Part shown: piece by piece, positions 26,601 through 35,637 of the stretch
How positions within the stretch are numbered: the stretch's first letter is position 1
How the letters are laid out: each line of letters begins with the position of its first letter
DNA from: a virus
DNA length: 64,000 bases
IMG/VR virus record: IMGVR_UViG_3300005613_000060
Span: 1-64,000 of that record
Reading direction: 5' to 3' (one strand)
Position numbers and translations under genes: made by a program
Notes under the pieces: generated by a model
What the model saw: the letters and a program-made list of their open reading frames with translations, nothing else
Told to the model about the DNA's origin: nothing
Database searches by the model: none

Positions 26601-27252
26601 TTTTAGCTTCGTTACTTTCTTTATTTACTGATTGTATAAAATTAGTAGCAGCATTTAAACTTGCTTCATCAGGTTTTTGACCTTGACCTATTGCTCCTCC
26701 TTTTTTATACTCTTTTATTGCTTGCTTAACAAACTTAGATTTACTAGGTAAAGGTTGTCCACCATACATCATTTGTTCATCATTACCTTCAATATAATCA
26801 TCTATAAGATCATTAGTAAACATGTCTTCATCAGCTTGAGTATCTTCCATAGCAGTTTGCATCATCTGCATTTGTCTTGCTCTTTGTGCATCTTCTTCAG
26901 CAGCTGCTCTTTCTAAAGCAGCCATTTCTTCTGCTTCTTTTTGAGCAAGTTCTGGTTGACCTGTTTTGTCAGCCATTTCAACTTTTCTAGCTTCGTTAAT
27001 ATACTCTACTATAGAAGAAATAATTTGATTAGCTTTATTTTTATCTACACCGCTTTGTAGTAAACTTTTATATATATCATTAGGATCAGCATCTTGCATT
27101 AGTGCATTTTGTACATAAGCAGATATTTGCTCATCAGAAATTTCTGATTGAACTTGGGATTGACCACCCATCTGCATCATCCATTTAGCCGTAGGATTAA
27201 TATATTGACCTTTTTGTCCACCAGCTTTATATATTCTAACTCTTTTCTTCAT
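23617..27252 (-). CDS. Large repeat-containing virion cargo protein
   Basis: The product has 1211 residues. The N-terminus is basic and is followed by a helical module (DADPNDIYKSLLQSGVDKNKAN). A Lys/Ser/Thr low-complexity linker lies near residues 355-395. A motif MSPEFAQNYLEANP begins at residue 464 and recurs in the giant polymerase protein. Residues about 642-723 are an exact 41-residue tandem duplication. An IDVRK...GRPK.YS segment occurs twice, around 282 and 852. The C-terminus (EEIEEFLRNGGQLEYL) resembles the C-terminus of the 709-residue upstream gene. These features suggest a modular scaffold within the virion rather than an enzyme. Function is unknown. Confidence 0.75.
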   Translation of the reverse strand: MKKRVRIYKAGGQKGQYINPTAKWMMQMGGQSQVQSEISDEQISAYVQNALMQDADPNDIYKSLLQSGVDKNKANQIISSIVEYINEARKVEMADKTGQPELAQKEAEEMAALERAAAEEDAQRARQMQMMQTAMEDTQADEDMFTNDLIDDYIEGNDEQMMYGGQPLPSKSKFVKQAIKEYKKGGAIGQGQKPDEASLNAATNFIQSVNKESNEAKIKQEAEQYYDNVMLPQARRGKEMRTQRMLNRGLNQILGGASNMGMTNPYMYSEANPYGAQLKTANIDVRKTGLFGRPKQYSVQFDWDYINQPQLVEDAINLEVNNTKDEVKDTQKQQVAKKNETTSENSRLKELAKKRASGEVKSSGSTKSSGTTKSSGTKKATVKTESKAESKAESQGKIRVNSKGEVERFDEDTKTWVVSPDFMYQDGMYTLKSEPSVSKGLISNLQGSTSGYGNSLKKLYNSFMSPEFAQNYLEANPQLAYDPYAAVTLEEAGIQPFMGYPGAGIGSTIADLYGWITGDEEVDRQTWDQAVASLILGRPSSSPKALGQGFTSGKAVYTPPAGAARLPAGTPGFPNVPGTAVPRIGTSGLPKGLPAGPRGYLNPGQKMISAPDGTQLVLPFKQGGMHNQFGGAVNPFTLDSAGLAKFIYGGSDQIMERGGSLNKYQSDGESQEEFWSTHSRNPGLAKFIYGGSDQIMERGGSLNKYQSDGESQEEFWSTHSRNPNTGEITNDKTGAVVTLPSFSDTATGTTGEATGTTDYEKRIKELENQLAGLQTNAGVPRDMYGRQLPPPLFNRRARDLAGAGSLFGMMGMLNPLEYAGSWNQYSDMYDPNTGERIPDEVRKRIGLPNLTEIDVRKSRLIGGRPKAYSLKFGMPGSASTSKEDLRENITMDNNNSFSNIDSKGRLLREKEDTRYNRMSDKKWEKFKEKEARKNIPEDYVSPPDSKSNSRQEILDLVDPSTFPQETPPIAPMPIFGNLPKRRNYYQKPFDNLGREPLGRDALKLNETMKNVLQFTNPPVKTYYPGGPVNLYTSDPYEEEDEAILNAGRRNDYGQMTIPDYSQQPIMNTEAGMINYMDPAQSIERQQDLFGTGQGTAKTMPEPINAQIDVKEKDTYIFDPTKALDLFNVGAYKFLNNMEKPDFTKFTGTNIYDSNMDVSDKGTYDIDSGLFRPGRMGFEGVVQKGGAINDEIYMTEEEIEEFLRNGGQLEYL
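25085..25330 (-). repeat. Perfect 123-bp tandem direct repeat, two copies
   Basis: Positions 25085-25207 and 25208-25330 are identical and adjacent. The unit is 123 bp (41 codons), so the duplication keeps the reading frame of the 1211-residue cargo gene. The unit encodes a GG-containing segment with IYGGSDQIMERGG and FWSTHSRNP. Complete identity implies a very recent duplication or an assembly artefact. Confidence 0.97.
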
Positions 27253-27312
27253 AATAGTTTATATTATAATACAATATACTAAATTTTAAGTTATTAGTTA
27301 AACTTATTTAGT

Positions 27313-29442
27313 TTATAGTTCTTCAACTATATATCCATCATCTAAATACTTTTGTATTTGGTTTTCATCAAGTTCTAATACTATTCCTCCTTGTTGTTTA
27401 AAATTTTTGTATAATTTTCTTTTTTGTCTATTAGACAATTCTGAATTTTTAATTTCTTCTTTTCTTTTATTTTGCCAATCTACTGTAGAAGAAGGTAAAA
27501 TAGATTCAGGAACTTTTGATAAGATATTAAGTAAATAAGCATCTCTTTTAATAGGTAGTTGCTCAACTGGTATATCTGCATATTGAGAGTATTGCTCAAG
27601 TTTAGATTGAACGTCCTTTAATAAATTATTATAATAAGGTAATGCACCTTCGTATCTATAACCTTGAATTCTCCAGTCTTTACCCTTTTCACCATGAAAA
27701 CTAATAGGAGTTATTTTATAATCAGTTCTATCTCCTCCTGGAGCATTATAATAATCTTTATTAGCTTTAATCATGCTATGTGAAGGAACAAAACGTGGTG
27801 AAAACGTATTACCTTGATAATCCTGACTTTTATAAATTTCTTCTTGTGCTAAATCACCAGGTTTTAAATTAGATTCATCAACTGGTAAAAAACCTAAATT
27901 TTTTAAAACTCCTTTCATTTGCATATTACCAGGAATAATCGGTACTTTATCACCAGGCTTATAAACTTTTTTATTTACTGTAAATGGTTCTGTACCTTCG
28001 GGAATAGTCAACCCTGCATCTTGAAAAATTTCACAACTACGAGTATTACAATAATAATCTGAAGGAGCTATATAATCTAAATTTGTACGAGTAGGTCTAG
28101 GGTTTTCGGTGAGAGATTGTGCTATGTTTAAAATATTCTGTCTTTTATTTATTACATCTTGTTCTTCTTTTTCTTTTAACCTTTTAAGTTTTAATAATTC
28201 TTCTTTATATGACTTATATAATTTAAGACCTTCCTCTAATTCACGGGCTTCATCATAAAATTTTTCATCTTTTTTAAATACAGGTTTAGGTTCTTCAGGA
28301 TCTCCTCCGCCTTCTCCCCCTATCGCATACTCTTCAACTATATAACCTCCTCTTCTATATTCATCTATTTGTTCATCAGTAAGTTCTATATCTATAAAAT
28401 CTCCATCTTGAAAAGCTGCTCCTGGTGCTAATCCACCGTATTTTAATTTTCTACCACCTATATCTGTACCTGTATATTCTACTGTAGCATTATTCCCAGC
28501 TCTGGTTACAGGAACATACATTTGTAATGAATTACTCCAAACCTGTTCTGTTTTAGGAACTTGTTTAGTCAATCCTGTTGGTCTTTGTTCTCTAGGTGTA
28601 ATAGGAACTTGTTCTTCTTTAAAAGATGTTTCTACAGATTTTTCTTTAACTGGAGCATTCATTTCATCCCAAGCAGCCTGAGATTTTTTACCCCATATTC
28701 CATCTGCACCTCCTATGTCATATCCTGCATCAATTAGTTGTTGTTGTTTGGCTACTACTTTAGGGTCACGGTATTTTACTGGTTGAACTGGTTTTTTAAA
28801 TACAGGATATTCTACAATTGCAGAAACTCCTGAAGGAGATGTCACTATTTTATCGTCTTTGTATAGAGTGCTCCTTCCTATAGCATAAGGCTTTACACCG
28901 CTTATTTTATTTTCAAAAGGAGAAACAGGTTTTCCATCACTGTCATAATGTAATGGGTGATGTAAAGTAGAGCCTGGATATAAAAGGGCCCTTATTATAG
29001 TGCCTTTATTGTTTGCATACTTATCATTAAAGTACTTCAGGTCATCTCTTTCCCACTCTTCGGGAAGCTTAGCTGCCATATTATAAGCATTTAGACTATC
29101 CGCATAAGCTTTTATACCTGGGTCATTAGGGTTATCTGTGTATCTTACATTTCTTCCACTTTGTGCTTTTGGCATTATAGGTACTTCATCTACATAATCT
29201 GCCCCTGGAAAGTTATAGTCTTGTTCAGGATACATCATTTGTGGTTGACCTACATTAGGATAAGCCATTACAGGATAAGGTACATTAGCCATGGTAATAT
29301 CTCCGCCAGGTATTCTAGTTATTTCACCAGGATGATTATACTGACCCATTGGATCAACTATAATATCTTTAGGTTGAGTTAATCTGGCTTTTCTCTTTTG
29401 TAGATTAGCCAATGCTTCTGATAGTACTTGCTTATTATACAT
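27313..29442 (-). CDS. Virion-associated lysin candidate: peptidoglycan-binding module plus Cys/His peptidase-like domain
   Basis: The product has 709 residues. Residues about 226-262 match the peptidoglycan-binding-1 pattern (QQQLIDAGYDIGGADGIWG followed by KKSQAAWDEM). Residues about 455-610 resemble NlpC/P60- or CHAP-like cysteine peptidases: CNTRSC with C465 and C470, a Gly-Phe strand, LKPGDLAQ, a PSHSM segment with H555, then PGG and a YRYEG strand. A PKAQSG motif is near residue 90. The segment LTDEQIDEYRRGGYIVEE near 360 recurs in variant form at the extreme C-terminus (ENQIQKYLDDGYIVEEL). It lies directly after the muzzle gene, which suits a protein that opens the cell wall during DNA entry. 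The fold is inferred by eye. Confidence 0.75.
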   Translation of the reverse strand: MYNKQVLSEALANLQKRKARLTQPKDIIVDPMGQYNHPGEITRIPGGDITMANVPYPVMAYPNVGQPQMMYPEQDYNFPGADYVDEVPIMPKAQSGRNVRYTDNPNDPGIKAYADSLNAYNMAAKLPEEWERDDLKYFNDKYANNKGTIIRALLYPGSTLHHPLHYDSDGKPVSPFENKISGVKPYAIGRSTLYKDDKIVTSPSGVSAIVEYPVFKKPVQPVKYRDPKVVAKQQQLIDAGYDIGGADGIWGKKSQAAWDEMNAPVKEKSVETSFKEEQVPITPREQRPTGLTKQVPKTEQVWSNSLQMYVPVTRAGNNATVEYTGTDIGGRKLKYGGLAPGAAFQDGDFIDIELTDEQIDEYRRGGYIVEEYAIGGEGGGDPEEPKPVFKKDEKFYDEARELEEGLKLYKSYKEELLKLKRLKEKEEQDVINKRQNILNIAQSLTENPRPTRTNLDYIAPSDYYCNTRSCEIFQDAGLTIPEGTEPFTVNKKVYKPGDKVPIIPGNMQMKGVLKNLGFLPVDESNLKPGDLAQEEIYKSQDYQGNTFSPRFVPSHSMIKANKDYYNAPGGDRTDYKITPISFHGEKGKDWRIQGYRYEGALPYYNNLLKDVQSKLEQYSQYADIPVEQLPIKRDAYLLNILSKVPESILPSSTVDWQNKRKEEIKNSELSNRQKRKLYKNFKQQGGIVLELDENQIQKYLDDGYIVEEL

Positions 29443-32400
29443 TATCTTGGAGAATAAGTTTGTTTTGTATTATTAAATTTAATAATCATATTAACATCAT
29501 TAGATATTTCTTTACTCAAAAATATATAATTTAAATAATGTCTAAACTTTTTTCTTTGTAATTGTGGTTTAGCATAATCTAAATTAGCTTGATTTAAGTT
29601 TTTAATATAACCATTAATTTCTGTATTCCAAATAAATTCTTCAGTATATGTACCGGGCAATTGTGTTGTACCTGGTATTACTGGTGTTGTGTTAGGATAA
29701 GTAGATCCATCTGGAAACTCTCCTCTATTTTTAGTAATATCCCAAAACTGATTTAGTCTGTATTTATTTTCTTCTTTAGATACTAACACTTGATATTGAT
29801 TTGTAGTAAGATCATAAAAAGGATAAGTGTTAGCAAGAGCTACATTATTTTTTGGATAAATATTTAAATTAAGATATCCTGATACTTGCTCCGTATTATG
29901 AATTATTGCTTTATCAAAATTAAAATCTAAAACATGGTATTGGTCAACACAATTAATTTGTGAGTTCTTATAACATTCAAGGTAATATTCTATAGATTTA
30001 ATTACATTAACAGTCTGTCCTGTAGCTACTGGTATTTCAATTTCAAAAGGATAGTTAACACCATAAAAATTACAATAAGAATTACACATAGAATTATGAT
30101 TCCATATACCGTGTGCTTGAGTAGTTAAAAAAGTATCTTTTGTAGCTATAAATAATTCCGGGTGCCAATCATGCCAGCTAATCCAAAATTTACTTTTAGG
30201 GTCATAAGAAATAGTCCATGAAGCATCATCAAAAAATCTTTCATCTCCTAATTTAAAAGGAGAAGGTAAAGTTCTTAACTTAAACATGTTAATTTCAGAA
30301 TCATATATAACTCTGTCTTTATACTCTTCTTTTATTTTAAAGTCTTTTTTAGAAAAGTATAATACACTATTTCTGTTATCATAACTTGCATGAATACCAA
30401 CTCCAGCTACAGGATTATCTGTATGTGGAAAATCAGGAAAATCTTCTAATAACTTATAAGGTAAGAATATGTTAAACCACCACTTTAAGCCAGCTTGTGA
30501 AATCTCTTGTAAACCAGAAGTATAGCTAAATATTTTACCTTGATTTTGTGATGCATAAAATATTCCTGCAGGTGTAGAAATTATAGACCTAGAATCTTGA
30601 GAAGAACCGTATTCATACTCTCTATCTGCTATAACTATGTTTTGAGGTTGTCTTGCAAATAAACCTCCATCACCTAAAGTAATCTTTGTACCAAGATCTG
30701 TTTGTAGCTCATCAACACCTTGAAGTACTAAAGGGGACGCATTTTTAAACGTAAGTAATATTCCCGTTTTCCCAAAATTTTTAACACCCGAAATCTGATC
30801 TCTAAACTCCTTATAATTATTTACTAAATAAGTAAACCAAGCATCTTTTAAAGATTCTAATTGTTGAGGTAATGAATAAACTATTCTGTCAGGATAATAT
30901 ACATAGCAAGAACTAGACACTTCCGGATCATAGTTTCTTGATTGTAAGTTACCTTGAGAAAAATATTGAGTAAATAATTTTGACACGCTTAAAGAGTAGT
31001 CATACTTGTAATAGTTACCTTTTTTAATTACATCAGGGTTTATATTTAACAAACTAAATAAATCTGTATTTCTATACGGATTATAAGTCTTTTGAGATTG
31101 TTGAGCACCTTCTTCTCTAAAGTCTACTATCACATCAGACTCTACAAAGAAATCTCTCACAACTGAAGTAGCTAAATAAAAATATGAATTTCTTACACCA
31201 AATTCTCCTGGATAATTTAAGACAGTATCATTAGTGTAATTATAATTTCTATTATCTAGTCTGTAAAAACCTGTAGGAAGGGCACCTTCTCCTGAAGGAT
31301 CTGGACCAGGTGGTGTAGGAAAGTTTGTAATAAAGTTACTTATACTACTAAGTATATTAGAAAAGAAATCACTTATATCATACTTAATACTATTTATCCA
31401 AAATCTTGGTTGAGGAATGTATTGTCTTAAAAAATAATTATATGGAGTATTATCAGGTTGTTGATATAACCAGTCATAGAAAAAGAACATATTATTCTTT
31501 TCAGTATATCTATTTATATAAGTGTCACCATTAAAGAATGTTGGTGTAGATGTAATTTTTTTATGTACTAGTTTTACTTGTCCACAATACTTACCTGTGT
31601 CAACAAAACTTAAATCAGCATCTGTAAATGATTGCTCACAAGGAGTGATGGGTATTTGCTTTATATTATTAAGTTGACCGTATTGGTTTCTTTTTCTAAG
31701 TTTAATAGCACCATAGTGACTACTAATAATTTCTTGAAAATTTCTTGTTTTATTATCTTCTTTAAAAACAGTTTCATCTGCAGTATTTGATGTACCTAAA
31801 GTAAATAATGATTGATCTACTAAACCTGGAGTTTGAATAAAGTGAGGACCTTCTTCAGAAGTGTTTTTTGACTTAGTAGAAAGTAATACTGTGTTTTGTC
31901 TAAAAAGATTATTTATCTTATAGTTTGTATTATTGTTTTCATTTACAAAATCATTTATTGTAGGTTTAATATAATTAGAAGTATTTATTCCAAATCTTTT
32001 ATTTTTAGAACAATCATGATTAGTCCATTTATCATAAAGACCGTGTCCTTGCATTTGTAATGCATATTGTCTTTCAGGTAAAACAGCATATACAATTTCA
32101 GCTACTAAATCTGCACCTTCAATAAAATAAAATCCAAACTGAACAAGGGCCCCTGCATAACCTATTTGATCCACTACACTTTCTGTTCTAGAAACTTCTG
32201 TGCTTGAAAGTGGTCCCCCATTTATTCCAGAAGCAGCATTTACAGCAGCCATATAAGTAGTCCAAGCTGCTGTTAAAGCTGGTGCTCCTGGAGGAGCAAG
32301 AGCATCAAGAGCTGAAGCAATACCTTGATAACCTTCTTGAAAAGTATTATAAGTTGCCGCTGCAACTCCTGCTCCTGGAGGTATAGCAGAACCTGAAGGT

Positions 32401-34655
32401 TCTGGATAGTTAATAGTCTTTTTACCTTGTAATGATATAATACCTTGGATAAGACCTCCTATAACCATAAATAGCAAAACATTATTTGATAAGAGTTTAT
32501 GCTTTGGATGTTGATCAGGTTCTGTAAAATATTGATTTGACGTACCTGACAATACACCATAAAGCTTAAATTCTCCTGCAGATAACCAGGGTGTTCTGAA
32601 GTTTGTATCTGGAGAATGAAAAGTAAAGATATCTTTAGGCATATCTTCAAATCTCTGATCTTGTCTTATTCCATCATCATTAACAACTCTAATATAAGGA
32701 TCGTTAATTTCATTTGGATTATTTAATGATCCATCAGCTGGTCCAGGATTTTGAGGTTGAATAGTATTAAACGGATGATTAGGATATAAACCTCTAGTAA
32801 TATTACCGTTGTTAGTATTAATATAAGGTCTCATATTATTAATCATACCTTTAGCTAATATAGATCTATTACCTTCTCTAGAACCTCTTAGTATTTCATA
32901 ACCTACAATGTCAGGTATGTCATTACCATCATTGTCTTTAGGTATTATTATATTTTCAAACTTGACTCCTAATAATTGTATTTTAAGTTCTCCATTAGAA
33001 GTTTTATAGTAATGTCTTAAATCTGCACCTAAGTTTTGTTCTGGAAATTTATGATGTCTTATAGGTTTACCACACAAGTCATATCTAGTATCAGTAGTAG
33101 CTGTAAAACATTGAGCACTTGAATTCCATACTTCAGGTTTATCATCAGGATATATTTCAGTTGATTCCCAATATCCCATCTCACCTTCAGCTTTAATAAT
33201 ACCACCATCTTCAAGTTCTTGATTTATAGATGATAATGTTATTGAAGCCGTATTAGTGTTCTCAAATAACTTTTCAGAATCATAAACTGTGTTAACATTT
33301 TCAAAATCTTGATCTTCAAATATTGTAGGACCCGATGGACAATTTACTTCATATTGTCTAGCTGGTCTTCCTGGTATATGATAAGAAGAAGACTTATCTC
33401 CTGTGTTATAAACCCATCTAATAAAAAATGCATAAACTTCATCTCTTAAGTAAGAAGGTTTATATCCTTGATTAACATAGTAGTCAGAGTCATATTCAAC
33501 AGATACCCATTTTGTTTTTATAAGATTAGCTAATGGTTGGTAGTTAAAATCAAATCTTCCAGTGGGTCCTATTCTAAGAAGATAATTATTAACTTCTTCA
33601 ATCATGTCAGATTTCTCATAAACAATGCTTTGTATAGGTATCTCACTAATAGGAATAGTTATTAAGTCCTCTTTTATCTGATCTAACTGTATATTAGTTG
33701 TATTTGTGGAATAGAAACCAACTTGTTTAGCTACCGTTCCCTGATTAATTGTAGAAACTACACATAATATAAACTCATCAAAGTTTACATCATCAACTTC
33801 TAAGTTTATTTCTAAAGAATTAAAGGGTTCTTCTTCATTCCATAAAGGTTGAACATTACTTGGTGAAAACCAGTTTGTAACTTTTTGACCTTCTATACTA
33901 TAGGCTATAACTACAAAATAAGAACCGTTTCTTAGAGCTCCACCTTCTTGTCCTGCAGATACTTTAACACAAGGTGTCTTTACTAATCTTGCTAATCTTG
34001 TTTTATCACAGTCTAAATCATTAAGTAAAGTACATTCTTCACAATCATTAATAATTTCACATTCTTCTTTCCATTGTACTCCGGGCCATAATGTATTTCC
34101 TAAATAATAATTATTACCCAAATATGGTACAGTAGGCCAATCTTTAGGATCACCTATATTTAAATATCTGTCAGGATTATTTCCATCTGCCCAATAAACA
34201 CCCCAAGTACAATCAGCTTGTTCTTTAGATGCTCCTGTAATTAAATGAAGCATGCTAAAATTAAGACACTGATCAATTACAATAGGTTTATAAGAACAAG
34301 CATCTTCTTCAAATAAACCTATTTCAGAATACAGAGAAACATTACTATTAAATTGTTCATCATTTACAGAACTAAATATTACCCATTTATCAGAATATAA
34401 ATGTATTGCTCCAATAATTTTTTTAATACCGGCTGGAGCATCTCTACCAACAGAACTACATAGATAATTTGATCTTTCATTAGAAAGAGTACCCATGTCT
34501 CCATCTACAGTATTATTTACTGCATTTCTTGCATGTGTCCAAAAACCATCAGAGATATACGTTGCATTAGTATCTTTACTAAGACCTTTTACAAAGCTAT
34601 CAACCTGCATATCATTTAAATTATTTGATGCTCCTTGTGTTCTTTTCTTTGCCAT
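29442..34655 (-). CDS. Tail muzzle / tail stabilisation protein
   Basis: The product has 1737 residues and its start overlaps nothing; it lies 1 nt from the ring protein stop. The N-terminal region (DSFVKGLSKDTNATYISDGFW, then H-ARNAV-N) matches the conserved beginning of the very large crAss-like tail protein annotated as stabilisation or muzzle protein, the most distal part of the tail in phiCrAss001-type virions. The body is rich in aromatic and Asn residues with many beta-type repeats. Between about residues 720 and 860 lie two strongly hydrophobic segments flanking an Ala/Pro-rich stretch, which is unusual for a beta-rich tail protein. Its stop codon overlaps the start of the 709-residue lysin candidate. 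Confidence 0.82.
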   Translation of the reverse strand: MAKKRTQGASNNLNDMQVDSFVKGLSKDTNATYISDGFWTHARNAVNNTVDGDMGTLSNERSNYLCSSVGRDAPAGIKKIIGAIHLYSDKWVIFSSVNDEQFNSNVSLYSEIGLFEEDACSYKPIVIDQCLNFSMLHLITGASKEQADCTWGVYWADGNNPDRYLNIGDPKDWPTVPYLGNNYYLGNTLWPGVQWKEECEIINDCEECTLLNDLDCDKTRLARLVKTPCVKVSAGQEGGALRNGSYFVVIAYSIEGQKVTNWFSPSNVQPLWNEEEPFNSLEINLEVDDVNFDEFILCVVSTINQGTVAKQVGFYSTNTTNIQLDQIKEDLITIPISEIPIQSIVYEKSDMIEEVNNYLLRIGPTGRFDFNYQPLANLIKTKWVSVEYDSDYYVNQGYKPSYLRDEVYAFFIRWVYNTGDKSSSYHIPGRPARQYEVNCPSGPTIFEDQDFENVNTVYDSEKLFENTNTASITLSSINQELEDGGIIKAEGEMGYWESTEIYPDDKPEVWNSSAQCFTATTDTRYDLCGKPIRHHKFPEQNLGADLRHYYKTSNGELKIQLLGVKFENIIIPKDNDGNDIPDIVGYEILRGSREGNRSILAKGMINNMRPYINTNNGNITRGLYPNHPFNTIQPQNPGPADGSLNNPNEINDPYIRVVNDDGIRQDQRFEDMPKDIFTFHSPDTNFRTPWLSAGEFKLYGVLSGTSNQYFTEPDQHPKHKLLSNNVLLFMVIGGLIQGIISLQGKKTINYPEPSGSAIPPGAGVAAATYNTFQEGYQGIASALDALAPPGAPALTAAWTTYMAAVNAASGINGGPLSSTEVSRTESVVDQIGYAGALVQFGFYFIEGADLVAEIVYAVLPERQYALQMQGHGLYDKWTNHDCSKNKRFGINTSNYIKPTINDFVNENNNTNYKINNLFRQNTVLLSTKSKNTSEEGPHFIQTPGLVDQSLFTLGTSNTADETVFKEDNKTRNFQEIISSHYGAIKLRKRNQYGQLNNIKQIPITPCEQSFTDADLSFVDTGKYCGQVKLVHKKITSTPTFFNGDTYINRYTEKNNMFFFYDWLYQQPDNTPYNYFLRQYIPQPRFWINSIKYDISDFFSNILSSISNFITNFPTPPGPDPSGEGALPTGFYRLDNRNYNYTNDTVLNYPGEFGVRNSYFYLATSVVRDFFVESDVIVDFREEGAQQSQKTYNPYRNTDLFSLLNINPDVIKKGNYYKYDYSLSVSKLFTQYFSQGNLQSRNYDPEVSSSCYVYYPDRIVYSLPQQLESLKDAWFTYLVNNYKEFRDQISGVKNFGKTGILLTFKNASPLVLQGVDELQTDLGTKITLGDGGLFARQPQNIVIADREYEYGSSQDSRSIISTPAGIFYASQNQGKIFSYTSGLQEISQAGLKWWFNIFLPYKLLEDFPDFPHTDNPVAGVGIHASYDNRNSVLYFSKKDFKIKEEYKDRVIYDSEINMFKLRTLPSPFKLGDERFFDDASWTISYDPKSKFWISWHDWHPELFIATKDTFLTTQAHGIWNHNSMCNSYCNFYGVNYPFEIEIPVATGQTVNVIKSIEYYLECYKNSQINCVDQYHVLDFNFDKAIIHNTEQVSGYLNLNIYPKNNVALANTYPFYDLTTNQYQVLVSKEENKYRLNQFWDITKNRGEFPDGSTYPNTTPVIPGTTQLPGTYTEEFIWNTEINGYIKNLNQANLDYAKPQLQRKKFRHYLNYIFLSKEISNDVNMIIKFNNTKQTYSPR

Positions 34656-34656
34656 A

Positions 34657-35637
34657 TTATCTTAGTATACGGTTACCTAATCTTCTATCAGTTATTAAGG
34701 GATAACTTTTAAACATATCATAGTATCTACCATACATTGCTTTTCTATTAGTTGTCCATACCATTCTAAGCTCTTCAAAGTTTGGTGTGTTTACTAAACT
34801 CAATGCATTGTTTCTAGCAACCCTTAACTCTTGAGCAATGTAACTTAACTTTTGTCCAACATTCTCATCATTCATAGCTAGAGTCTCAAGAATTTTTTTC
34901 TTTAAACCATACTCATAGTATTCATTTAATAATTCATGATCAGGAACTAAAAGATTTCCTTGGTCATCTTCCATACTTGATTGATAATTAATATAAACAT
35001 GACCGGAGTCAAAGTTAGTATTTAAATAACCATCTTTTATCCAAGCTTCATTTTCAGAATTATAAAATAAGTTGGGACAATCACAATCTATATTTGGATT
35101 AGGTCTCATCTTTAATGGTAGTAAAGATTTAAACTTTACAGTTTGAGACGGTCCTATAATTTGAATTAACTCAAACTTTTCATTTTTACAATTAACAAAA
35201 ACTCTTGGTTTATTACAAGTTTCACCATAAGGTAATAATGGATCATATCCTTGAGGTACTTCACAATCACAACCTGAACCATTAACTACAGGAGAAGCAC
35301 AAGAATCTATTGTAGGTGGTGTTTCATCATAAGGTATTTCTTCAATGTGAGTTCCGCCCATATCATAACCTGTATGAACAGTTCTATCTAAACAAACTAA
35401 TGCATAATTAAAAGAGTAGAAATTGTCTGGTAACTTTGCTCTTCTATGACTAACATCCAAAACAGCTTCAGAAGTTTGTTGTATCCGCAAACCTAAATCA
35501 TAATTAATTTTTCTAGCTGTTTTAATTAAGGTTTGAGGTTCAATCATTTCTTCCAAATTATAATTTTGAAATTCTAATTGAACATCATCTAGAAGTTCAT
35601 CAAAAGTTCTATATTTTAAAGTATAATTAAAGTCCAT
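34657..35637 (-). CDS. Tail ring/adaptor protein
   Basis: The product has 326 residues. The helical N-terminus (TFDELLDDVQLEFQNYNLEE) and helical C-terminus (LSYIAQELRVARNNALSLVN) flank a Cys-rich beta region (GCDCEVP, CDCPN). This is the pattern of the crAss-like ring proteins that connect portal and muzzle. Its ATG overlaps the TAA stop of the upstream ring gene (TAATG), suggesting translational coupling. It lies immediately before the muzzle gene, as in other Crassvirales. The exact ring number is not assigned. Confidence 0.72.
   Translation of the reverse strand: MDFNYTLKYRTFDELLDDVQLEFQNYNLEEMIEPQTLIKTARKINYDLGLRIQQTSEAVLDVSHRRAKLPDNFYSFNYALVCLDRTVHTGYDMGGTHIEEIPYDETPPTIDSCASPVVNGSGCDCEVPQGYDPLLPYGETCNKPRVFVNCKNEKFELIQIIGPSQTVKFKSLLPLKMRPNPNIDCDCPNLFYNSENEAWIKDGYLNTNFDSGHVYINYQSSMEDDQGNLLVPDHELLNEYYEYGLKKKILETLAMNDENVGQKLSYIAQELRVARNNALSLVNTPNFEELRMVWTTNRKAMYGRYYDMFKSYPLITDRRLGNRILR

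Noticed and set aside
32459-32650. 63-codon minus-strand ORF
   Set aside because: It is in another frame inside the muzzle gene and has no recognisable features.
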